A stretch of 64,000 nt of DNA from positions 18,561,001-18,625,000 of the forward strand of contig NC_134546.1 in the NCBI RefSeq assembly GCF_050624435.1, given 5' to 3'. The translations under genes and the position numbers were made by a program. Within the stretch, counting starts at the first letter, position 1, and each line of letters opens with the position of its first letter. The notes beneath the pieces are model-generated. The model ran no database searches. It saw nothing but the letters and a program-made list of their open reading frames with translations, and was not told where the DNA came from. Positions 1 to 8,830 of this stretch are shown here, piece by piece. This DNA comes from Tenrec ecaudatus (Eukaryota; Chordata; Mammalia; Afrosoricida; Tenrecidae).

Positions 1-1239
1 TGACTGTTAACATGAGCAGGAAATGAATCTCTTATTTGAAAATCACATTCTTGGGTCTGTCACAGCAGTTTTACTTACAACCTAATCGCCCATCAGGAGA
101 ACGGATAACTTGTGATAGAATCATACAGTGGAATACTGCAGCTTTAAAGCTCACTAGGGAGCTTTGTTTCATCAAGCATAATTCTAATGTCTGGGAAAAG
201 CACACCACCTATGACAAGGTTACCGTGTATATAAGGTTTAAAACCAAAACAAGAACATCCGGGTTTATAGATCTGTATGCAAACGCAAGAAGGATAAAGC
301 CTACATTGAGTGTAGTGCTGGGACTCTGAAGGGGTTCGGCTGAATTTGTAATCATTTCTTAGGGGACAGTGACATTTCCTGTATTTTTAATATGCCTGAA
401 ATACTTCGATGGGAACAATCACATCAAAGGAAATTCTGCTTAAAGGGAACAGGACACATTTTACTTCTGCTTGATCATTACCTTTGGTTCTCCGCCCACA
501 GTCTGTTTCTCCCAGTCTGCCTTACTTTACCATTCTCATCCTGGGGCCAAGAGTGTATGCCATTTTTCCTTCTCAAAGTGAATCCATTAGCAAATCTGTT
601 TACCATCAAATCCAGCATCTATTGACTATTGCCCAGCTATTTCTATGCCCCATCCAAACTACCATCCCCGCTTTCTAGATTATTGCCACAGCTACCTGAT
701 TGGTGCTCTTTAACTTTTTATTGGCTTGGATACTACAGAGCAGCCAGGGCTTTTTAAAAAATGTAAAGCAGATCTCATCCACTTGCTGAAAGCTTAATGG
801 GTTTTGCTCCATAGAATAGAATAGAATTCAAGCTCTTCAGACAACATGGCTAGCCAGACCTTCCTGCTAACCTCCCTAGCTCCTTGCCTTTTGACCATTT
901 CCCCAAGTATGCTTCAGCCACGTAAACCTGTTTTTTTGAATGTCCTTAGAGCTTTTATACTTGTGCCTGCACAAATTTGTTTTCTGCCCTCTGGACTTCA
1001 GTTTATTTGGGTCTCGGCCTACATTTTATCATGGAGGTCTTCTCTATCTGAAGTCACTGTCGGAAACCATTCCCCTGTACAATGTTCTGCATAGCAAAGC
1101 AGACAGGAAAATGATTTCAAGATTCGAGTTGGCACCCTGATGAGGGTGTGGAACTCCAGATGATTGACCCTTTGAAATCTTTAGGCCTTTAGAGGTATTT
1201 CTGAAAGGGACCAAAACCCTTACGATCCAACCCACTGTT
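1..1239. other. Intergenic sequence, no gene recognised
   Basis: I see no exon, RNA gene or classifiable repeat here. A 97-codon reading frame at 36-329 on the plus strand has no recognisable domain and no splice context. In human the gene on this side of CCDC121 is ZNF512, so 3' sequence of that gene could lie here, but nothing in the sequence shows it. Confidence 0.4.
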
Positions 1240-1402
1240 AGCCCATTCGCACACATGATGGTCTTACAGTGCAGAGAATTGCTCCATGGGATTTCCAAGT
1301 CTATGCAGATAACTTGGTCTTTCTCCTGAGCATTTGGTAAGTTTGAACTGCTGACCTGTTGATAGCAGCCCAATATGTAATCCATTGTGTATGCCCTCAG
1401 GG
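1240..1402 (-). repeat. AfroSINE (tRNA-derived SINE), minus orientation
   Basis: Reading the minus strand gives a degraded tRNA-like head, then the body typical of AfroSINEs with a run like 'gagaaagaccaagtt' and a region of the 'tccatgg...attctctgcact' type. It is strongly diverged, so an old copy. Confidence 0.55.
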
Positions 1403-1510
1403 CCTCTGGAAGAATCCACCACATCTCTTAAGATGGAAGTTACTCCTGAATACACTAATTGGGGTAGCAATGGGAGGAAGGGAGTGACTAGCAGAATTAG
1501 AAGGTCTTAA

Positions 1511-3633
1511 GATCCTTGGGGGGCTGGCCCCAATCCCAACTACTAAGTGGACACCCGCCCCTCCCCCCAAAGGATGGCATTAAATCTGCAGCTCTGGGAG
1601 AGGGACATATCTGAGTGGAGCACATGCTGACCCACCAGGCCGTGAGGGTGATGTTCCCAATTAGAGCAGCCAGTCCACAGAGGACCACATGGCCGGCCCC
1701 ACTGAGACATGATGCCCCTCACTGACCCATACCCCTACAGGGGACAACACGAAACAAAGTATGGGAATTGCACCTGATCTGATCCCGCCCCACCGAGGCA
1801 AAACACTAAGGGTGGTGCAACAGAACAGCAAGGGAATGGAGCAGCGAGGTCCCCAGGGAATGCTGAAGGTGGACTTTGGGGCCAGCACATGGTACCCCAA
1901 CAGACTGGACTGGAAAACACTCCTAAAGGCTAACAGTCCTTGCACTAACTACAAGCTTTTCTTTTTTTTGTCATTGGTTGGTGTTTGTTGTATATTGTTC
2001 CTTGGTTTTGCTCTGTCTAGTTTTTGTGCATGTTATCTCTGCAGGCAGGTCTGTCTAAATAAGATAGGCTGGATGAACAATCTGGAGGAGAAAACAACGG
2101 GACCGACAGTTCTGGGGGGACATGGGAGAGGGGGAAAGGTAGTGGTATTTAACAAACCCAGGGACAAGGGAACAACAAGTGATCTAAATCAGTGAGGAGT
2201 GTGTAGGAGGCCTGGTAGGGCATGTTCAAGAGTAATGGAACCACAAGAGGAATTGCTGAAACCCTGGTGGGGACTGAGCATGATAGTGGGACAGGAGGAA
2301 AGTCAAAGGAAATAGAGGAAAGAGCTAGGAGGCAAAGGGCATTTATAGAGGTCTAGATAAAGATGTACATATGCAAATATGTTTATATATGAGGATGGGG
2401 AAACAGATCTATGTGCATGTATTTATTTGTTTAGTATTAAGGTAACAGAAGGACATTGGGTCTTCACTCAAATACTCCCTCAATGCAAGAATACTTCTAT
2501 TAAATTGGCACTCTATGATATTCACCTTCCCGACACAACTGCTGAAGACAAAGTGGGTGAATTAGTAAATGTGAAGAAAGCTGATGGTGCCCGGCTATCA
2601 AAAGATATAGCGTCTGGGGTCTTAAAGGCTTGAGGGTAAACAAGCAGCCATCTAGCTCAGAAGCAACAAAGTCCACATGGAAGCATACCAGCCTGTGTGA
2701 TCATGAGGTCCTGAAGGGATCCGTTATCAGGCATCAAAGAACAAAAAATCCTATCATTGTGTGCTCACCTCCATGATACGATCGCTGAAGACAAATGGGT
2801 TCATAAGCAAATGTGAAGAAAGCTGATGGTGCCCGGCTATCAAAAGATACGGTGTCTGGGGTCTTAAAGGGAAAGAAGCGGCCATGTAGCTCAGAAGCAA
2901 CAAAGCCCACATGGAAGAAGCACACCAGCCTGTGCGATCACAAGGTGTCAAAGGGATCAGGACTCAGCCATAATTGGAACAAAAAATTTTATCAGTGAAT
3001 GGGGTGGGGGAGTGAGAAGTGGAGACCCAAAGTCCATTTGTAGGCCACTGGACATCCTTTTATAGAAGGGTCTTGGGGAGGAGATGAGGCAGTCAGGGTG
3101 CGATGTAGCAATGATGAAAAATACAACTTTCCTCTAGTTTCTAAATGCTTTCTCCACCCCCACCCCCCACTTTCATGATCCCAATTCTACCTTGCAAGTC
3201 TGGATAGACCAGAAGATGTACACTGGTACAGATAGGAACTGGAAACAGGGATTCCAGGGTGGATGATCCCTTCAGGACCAGTGGTGTGAGTAGCTATACT
3301 GGGAGGGTAGATGGAGGGTGGGTTGGAAAGGAAGAACCAATTACAAGGATCTACATGTGACCTCCCTGGGGGATGGACAACAGGAAAGTGGGTGAAGGGA
3401 GATGTTGGACAGGGCAAGATAAGACAATAATTTATAAATTATCAAGGGTTCATGAGGGAGGGGGAGCGGGGAGGGCGGGGGAAAATGAGGACCTAATGCC
3501 AGGGGCTTAAGTGGAGAGCAAATGTTTTGAGAATGATGAAGGCAATGATTGTACAAATGTGCTTTACACAATTGATGTATGTGTGGGTTGGGATGAGTTG
3601 TATGAGCCCCTAATAAAGCGATTAAAAAAAAAG
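1511..3633 (+). mobile_element. ~2-kb polyadenylated non-coding retroelement, near full length
   Basis: This is the longest copy of the dominant repeat family of the window. It opens with a 'ggctggccccaatcccaac' segment, has no long ORF, carries a G-rich polypurine tract near 3450-3485 and ends with 'cccctaataaagcgatt' followed by poly(A). A second copy at 46112-47990 (minus) has the same 5' and 3' limits. Shorter copies keep only the 3' end, as expected for target-primed reverse transcription. The class is not settled: the polypurine tract and poly(A) resemble an L1 3' UTR, yet no L1 ORF is attached. An internal tandem duplication at 2513-2998 makes this copy longer than the other. Confidence 0.7.
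2513..2998 (+). repeat. Tandem duplication of ~245 bp inside the 2-kb retroelement
   Basis: The blocks 2513-2757 and 2758-2998 both contain, in order, 'gctgaagacaaa', 'gctgatggtgcccggctatc', 'tctggggtcttaaag' and 'gccatstagctcagaagc' segments. They differ by scattered substitutions and a small indel, so the duplication is not recent. Confidence 0.7.
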
Positions 3634-3680
3634 ATCCTACTTTGACACCTGGTTAGTTGACACTCACCCACTATCTAGTC

Positions 3681-3851
3681 TAGTGTTTCTCAACCTTCCT
3701 AATGCCATGACCCTTTAATACAGTTCATGTTGTAGTGACCCCCCAACCATAACATTTTTGCTGCTACTTCATAACTAATTTTGCTACTGTTATGAATCAG
3801 GCGACCCCTGTGACCCTAAAGGGGCTTTGACTCACAGGTTGAGAACCACTG
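3681..3851. mobile_element. SPIN-like hAT MITE, copy 1
   Basis: The terminal sequences are 'agtgtttctcaacc' on the left and 'ggttgagaaccactg' on the right, an imperfect terminal inverted repeat of the hAT SPIN type. Internal 'gctacttcataac' and 'gttatgaatcaggcgaccc' segments match the other copies in this window. The flanking 8-mers atctagtc and agctcgtc agree at 6 of 8 positions, as expected for an aged 8-bp hAT target duplication. Confidence 0.85.
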
Positions 3852-3857
3852 AGCTCG

Positions 3858-4016
3858 TCATTCTGACTCCTAATGACCCATAAGGCAGGATAGGACTGTT
3901 CCTGTGGGTTTCCAAGACTTAACCACAGGAGTAGAAAGCTTCATCTTTCTCCTGTTTGAAATGCTGATCTTGTAGTTAACTACCCAATGCACAATCACTA
4001 CTCCACCAGGGCTCCT
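3858..4016 (-). repeat. AfroSINE, minus orientation
   Basis: On the minus strand the element starts 'ggagccctggtggagtagtg', an A-box-like tRNA-derived head, and continues through 'gagaaagatgaagctttcta'. It ends in the 'ggtcattaggagtcagaatg' tail shared with RTE 3' ends. Confidence 0.85.
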
Positions 4017-4141
4017 TTGGTTAGCTTTGGGTGTGTATTGTTTTAGGCTAGGGTTTTTGTATTTGCAGAGAATGGGGCCTTGAACTTGACTTGTACCAAG
4101 CTTTTCCAATTGCAGTCTTTCTGGGCAATTAAAATTGCAGC

Positions 4142-4147
4142 TTTATT
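4142..4147 (-). terminator. CCDC121: Candidate CCDC121 poly(A) signal (AATAAA, minus)
   Basis: Minus-strand AATAAA lies about 1.08 kb after the CCDC121 stop codon. Several other AT-rich hexamers lie between, so the choice is tentative. The interval 4148-5229 contains no other gene that I can see and is probably CCDC121 3' UTR. Confidence 0.25.
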
Positions 4148-5229
4148 TGCATACCAGTAAGCATTAAGACAAAGAATTAGAGAAGTAAAATGAAGTAGGA
4201 AATAAATTTTATATGAACAGTTAAAAAAATCAAAAGATAAATATAGCTCTAAATAGATTTTTACTGCTTTAAGGATATATTCCTGAACAAGGATTCAACA
4301 TTTAAGTAACTGGTTTAAACATAAATATTTCATAAGTGCAAAAAATGCTAAGATTGAGATTCTTCTAAAATTCTAGTTCCACCTTTGTAAAGTGGACTAT
4401 GTGGCACACATTACTAGTGAAAGGCTTTTCATGTACTACAAAGTGTACGTGTAGAGAGAAAATAAATGAACTAAATCAATTTTGTCACAGAATTTAAATA
4501 CTGTTAGGGACATAAATGTTAAAACTTCTTAACATTTTCTTAAACAGAGGCATTGTCTTGTCATTAATGGTCTAGGCATTTCCTCATAGAAAATATTTTC
4601 AAAATCAGTCGATTTAAGACAGTCATTTTCAACTTCTCAGATTATAGCTGAAAACTAGGGGCTGGGCATTAGACCAAAGGCACTTGGCTACCTTACATTT
4701 ATTGGATGGGCTATCATCAGAATACTTTTCACTTCATGAAAAAATTACAGAAGGACCTACTTGATCATGAGCTTAAAAACACTGGCCTTTGTGTGCTGAG
4801 TTAGTAAAAAAGAATGAAGATAAACTGATAATGGCTTATTTACTGCACTGAGAAATACACAAAAGATAAATGCTATCCTTAAAGGTGCTTTCTCTATAAA
4901 TAATGTAGATGAAATAAGTCACAGCTTTTTTCTCTCATTGCAAGTTGATTTTCTTGAGTGAGTTTAAAGTATGGAGTATTGGGGAAATGGCTGGGTAGTC
5001 AGGGAGGGTCACATACACTGGACGTGAGTAGGGCATAGATAATGATTACTAGCCGAGAATCAGAGGAAGAACTGGCTTGGGAAGAAATATGAAGCTGCTG
5101 AAAGAAGACACGCAATCCTTCCGATCTACACATCATGAAGGACAACTTCCCATAGCAACTGAGGTCTACAAACTCCTGAGCGTTCAGAGCCTCAAACCAA
5201 GTGCTCAATGCTCATGTAATCTGTCACTT

Positions 5230-6193
5230 TCAAGATCCCTTGGGATTAACCCTTGGTTTGGTGTCTCCTGGAGGGGCTGCTGAGGTCTTCAGACTACCTT
5301 GTCGTTTTAGGCACCAATTAGATCTTGCTTGCATTCGCTGCTTTCCCCGGATTACGCTCTCCAGGTACCACTGTTCCTGCTGCAGTTGCTGCCTCCTGTT
5401 TTTTAAGTGGCGTTGACAAGCCACCGCTTCTTGAGATTGCTGAACTTGTTGTTGTAGATCCATCTGTAGCTGTTGTTTCTCTCTGCTGATGTTATGGGAA
5501 AACTCAAGAGCATACTGTTTTGCTGACAGTGCCAAGGCCTGGCTCTGATTAAGCTCCCATCTTTTCCTCTTTCCTACCTGGCTCAAGTCTGGCTCACTCA
5601 GCTGTTTCTCCAAAAGTGTTTTTTCCTCAAGTAACTGCACACGTAATTCCTGTAATTCCTGTGCCTTTGTGGCTCCCTCATCTTGGACCTTCCTTTTCTC
5701 CTGCTGCAATGTCTCTAATTCCACATCCTGTTTTTCTTTTAATGTTAAAATGTTCTCCAGCGCCTGCAGCTGGTGCTTCAGAAGGGCTTGGGTCTCTTGT
5801 TTCTGCAAGAACTCTGCTTTAAGGGCTGAAGTTTGTTTTGCATATCTGGCGGCTGATTCCTGCCTCCGTAGTTCAATCTGATCACTCTTTTGCACATAGT
5901 TGTTCCATAGCCTCACAGGTTGCCTTTTAGACTCCTCAATGTTGTTGGTCAGGCATTCCAGAAGGAATCTGTGTTCAGCCTGGACAAGTCGCTTTTCCGT
6001 CCAGAGCTGCGAGCTGTCTTCCTTTAGCTGCTTCTCCTGGATTTTAATTTGTTTTATTTGCTTGTTCAGTTCCATCACTTCCCCCATTGCCTTTTCTTGA
6101 AACAGTTCAGTGTCTGATAGCTTCGTTGGGTTGAGAAGCGTATGTATTAGATTAAGATATGGTGGAAGGGATGTTCCAGGACCCTCAGTAAAC
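5230..6193 (-). CDS. CCDC121: CCDC121 coding exon 2 (last exon, most of the protein)
   Basis: The reading frame is open for 964 bases and ends in TGA at 5230-5232. It encodes long heptad-rich helices, with 'QLQQEQWYLES' near the C terminus and a 'PRVNPKGS' end. The open frame continues upstream to 6303 but the acceptor at 6194-6195 marks the likely exon edge. Confidence 0.9.
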
Positions 6194-8361
6194 CTGAAGG
6201 AAGAGCAAAGGATACATTCTCCCAGTGATTCTGAAGGAAAACTTAGGAAGTAACAAGTGCACACTTGGCACACCAATTCATACAAGAACATATTTTTGAG
6301 CACCTAATATACAGTTATATGAAAACATTCCAGTATCTTTTGATTCCATTTCCCTTGAACTTTTTGAAGCCCCCTTCCGATGTTCCCAGAGCTCTTGGGT
6401 TGTGCTCTAGGACTAATTGAAAGGATAGTTCAAAAGGCCTGGGGGTTCTGCTTCTGAAATGTTACAACCTTGCACACGCTACGGGGTCGCCACCAATCGG
6501 ATGCACTCGGCGGCAACTGACAACAATGTGAGTGCCAAGGGAATTTAGAGAAGGGCAAAAGCGGCTGGAATTTACAAGTTAGTGCTCACTACTCTTTCTC
6601 TATGCGGTCAGGAGAGATCAGTCTCTGAAGAAGGACACCATGCTTGGTAAAGTGGCGGGGCAGCAAAACCAAGGAAGACCCTTAACAGGAAGCATTGGCA
6701 CGGTGGCTGCAGCAAAGGGCTTAAGCCTAGGAACAATTGTGTGGATAGTGCAGAGTTGGACTGTTTTGTTCTGTTGTGCGTAATGCCGCCATGGGTCAGA
6801 ACTGAGTCAATGATCCTTAACAACAGCAACAACTATTTTAACCTCCCTGGCGGTCTAATTATGTCTGTAATTTTGTACCCAAATTCATTTGTTTATGAAG
6901 TGAAAAATTTCATAATCAGGGAAAATCTGTATTCTGACATGACAGTGCCAAAAGATGGAGTTGCAAGTAATTTATTGGTGGTCCGATACCATTTCCACAG
7001 GGGTTTCCTCACCACTCCCTGAAATATTAGGCCCAGAAATTTCCAAATGTCATCTTTGGTCACTGGTTCCCACTTTCTGCTTCTTGAAAACTCATGAAGC
7101 ATAGTGGTGGATTGTTGCTCTTTGTACCGGTTTTTCTCTGAAACAATTTTTTCAATGACCTTATCGGTCAGAAATAATTGTAGGTGCGCCAAAGGGTTGT
7201 GGTCACCGTCTACTTTCATACCAGGTGCTCCAGTAAAAGGGAATCTTGGGGGAGCTGCCTGATCTGTACCGCAGACAATAGAGCACCAAGTTCGCACATC
7301 ACTAAGCTCAGGTGCAGAATCGGAACTGTCTGATCAGTGACCGGGTCGGATGATGAATTTCCCCAGGAACCGCTATTGCTCAATTCTGGGAGTAATTCTA
7401 AGTCACCGTTGCTGTCATTTATCTGGTCTAAAACTCCTTTTGTGCTAAAGTAGCACTTTTTGGATGCCATGGACAAAAAACTTCCAGGCCAAAATTTTTC
7501 CAAATGACAGTGCACTGCACTGGAGACTGATCCAGGGACAAATCTGAGGTGATTTGCTTTAATACAATGTAATCCTCACAGGTTACAATGAATCACTGTT
7601 TGTGAGTGCTTATGTCTCTTTTAGACTTGCAGTTTTGAATTTCCACACACTGCACGCAGAGAACAGAACGAAGGGAAAGAAGGAGGAAGTCAGATCGCTC
7701 TGCGATCACAGCAGAGGACACCGCTGGACCGGGGTGCAGTTTAAGGGACTTCTCTGCAGTGTAATCCGAGGGTGGCTCGGGGTTACCGCTTCTGACGGTT
7801 AACATTTACCGTGAGCCGCACCCGGGATTACCGCCAGGGCGGTTAAAGAAGAGAAAACTGGTGCCGAGAATTTAAGGGACCCGCTCAAGGTTTCACCGCT
7901 AACAGAGCCAGGGCACACAACCCTGATCGGCTGCAGGAGGCCACAGACCGAGCAGTCGACAATACGCTTGAGCTGGGCTTTTTCACCAGGTGTTCATAGT
8001 CTCCGAGGGCGCTCCCGGGGGAGGAAACGTTTTTCCGCTCCTCAACTCACGTGCTCCAGGGATCAAAGCGCTCATCGTCCAGGTGACGGTGATTGTGCAG
8101 CCCACTACAGGTAGTGGCTGAGTGCAGAGCGCTAGAGTCCGGGGCCGGCGACACACGGGAACCGAGTCCAGGTGCGTGAGACTGTTTCTCCGTTTGGGGC
8201 TCCGCGGGTGTCGGCGCTGCCCAGCAAACGTGGGGGCAGTGCCCTGGCGCAGTCCCGACCTTCCTGGCCCTAACCGGTTTAACCTCCTCGGCTGCAGGGG
8301 AAGCCCTGGCGGCTCCGCTGCCAGTTCCTCGCGGGAAGACAGGGAGCCCCGCTCTACTCAT
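5230..8361 (-). CDS. CCDC121: CCDC121, coiled-coil domain protein 121 (long two-exon form)
   Basis: The gene is assembled as join(5230..6193, 8051..8361) on the minus strand, 424 aa plus stop. Exon 1 starts at ATG 8361 in the CpG-rich promoter region and ends at a GTGAGT donor. Exon 2 starts after a 'ctcttccttcag' acceptor. The phase matches exactly: AC from exon 1 plus G from exon 2 makes Thr, and the frame runs on without a break. The C-terminal ~260 residues are Gln/Glu/Lys/Leu-rich coiled coil and match the CCDC121 family closely. The shorter human-type protein would start at an internal Met near 'MELNKQIKQ'. The molecular function is unknown. The Ala/Pro-rich exon 1 segment has no domain. 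The intron holds RTE and piggyBac insertions. Confidence 0.88.
6415..6530 (+). repeat. Degraded AfroSINE/RTE tail fragment
   Basis: A 'ggggtcgccaccaatcggat' to 'ggcggcaactgacaacaatg' stretch matches the conserved 3' tail shared by AfroSINEs and the RTE LINE of this genome. The head is not recognisable. Confidence 0.4.
6600..6836 (+). mobile_element. RTE-type LINE, 3' end with ORF2 C-terminal remnant
   Basis: The segment 'gaaggacaccatgcttggt' through 'cagaactgagtcaatgat' followed by a 'caacagcaacaac' tail is the 3' terminus of the afrotherian RTE LINE, covering the last ~60 codons of the reverse-transcriptase ORF and the AAC-repeat tail. It is 5' truncated and directly abuts the TTAA target site of the piggyBac element. 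Confidence 0.75.
6842..7842 (-). mobile_element. piggyBac-type DNA transposon, internally deleted
   Basis: The element is 1,001 bp. Its left end is CCTCCCTGGCGGT and its right end, read inward, is CCGCCCTGGCGGT, so the inverted repeats agree at 12 of 13 positions. Both ends are bordered by TTAA (6838-6841 and 7843-7846), the target duplication diagnostic of piggyBac. On the minus strand it carries the N-terminal part of a piggyBac transposase. It lies wholly in the CCDC121 intron, about 0.9 kb from the GPN1 start codon. Confidence 0.88.
6893..7470 (-). pseudogene. Truncated, frameshifted piggyBac transposase
   Basis: An ATG at 7470 starts 'MASKKCYFSTKGVLDQ', and an acidic N-terminal segment follows. 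The frame is broken near 7290. The next frame continues with 'PPRFPFTGAPGMKV', then 'LFLTDKVIEKIV' and 'WKWYRTTNKLLATPSFGTVM', the conserved N-terminal block of the DDE_Tnp_1_7 (piggyBac) family. It ends at 'FSLIMKFFTS' before the catalytic Asp residues and the C-terminal Cys-rich domain. About 190 of the usual ~550-600 residues remain, so the copy cannot encode active transposase. Confidence 0.85.
8051..8361 (-). CDS. CCDC121: CCDC121 coding exon 1 (long isoform)
   Basis: ATG at 8361 opens 103 codons plus two bases before a perfect GTGAGT donor. The frame joins the downstream exon without a stop. The predicted peptide is low complexity, rich in Ala, Pro and Arg, and lies in a CpG island, so translation is inferred from splice phase and not from recognised homology. 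Confidence 0.6.
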
Positions 8362-8830
8362 TTTCTTTCAGCGGGGAAAGCCTTGCTTTGGGGATCGCGA
8401 GTCGTTGCCTCCCTTGGGTCACCAGGGCGTTCCTTTCCCAAGCCCCACCCCCTGACGGGGTACGCCCCTTCCCCGGATCCTTCCGCCTTGCGCTCGGTTG
8501 CCTGCGGAACCATTGCACCGCCTCTGCCTTTAGTTGGCCCCGGAGTCGAGTTGGGACTCAGAGACGTTCCGGCGCGTCCCCGGCCCCGCCCTTTCCCCGC
8601 CCCTCGACGTGCCCCGCCCCCGGCTCCGCGAGCGTGGCCGCTCCGAGCGTCACGGACGTCTCGCTAGCCGCCCGGCGTCTCGAGCGTAGAGTGGGCGGAT
8701 CTCGAGGCAAGATGGCGGCTTCCATGGCTTCGTCGGAGCCGCAGGCTTCGGGGGGTCCTCAGCTCCCGGTGTGTCTGTTGGTGTTGGGAATGGCGGGATC
8801 TGGAAAAACCACCTTTGTACAGGTAACAAG
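8100..8830. promoter_or_regulatory. CpG-rich bidirectional promoter of CCDC121 and GPN1
   Basis: The two start codons (8361 minus, 8712 plus) are 350 bp apart in GC- and CpG-rich sequence with no TATA box. Several GC boxes (CCGCCC/CCCCGCCCC) lie at 8580-8625. The GPN1 start codon is embedded in AAGATGGCGGC (8710-8720), which matches the YY1 consensus and is often found just inside mammalian promoters. Exact start sites cannot be read from sequence alone. Confidence 0.75.
8712..8822 (+). CDS. GPN1: GPN1 exon 1
   Basis: Start ATG in AAGATGGCGGC, 37 codons, ending 'GSGKTTFVQ' before GTAACA. It carries the whole P-loop. A second in-frame Met lies at residue 5. Confidence 0.96.

Noticed and set aside
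6194-6303. Upstream extension of the CCDC121 frame to 6303
   Set aside because: A clear acceptor lies at 6194-6195 and splicing from 8051 keeps the frame, so the extension is probably intron.
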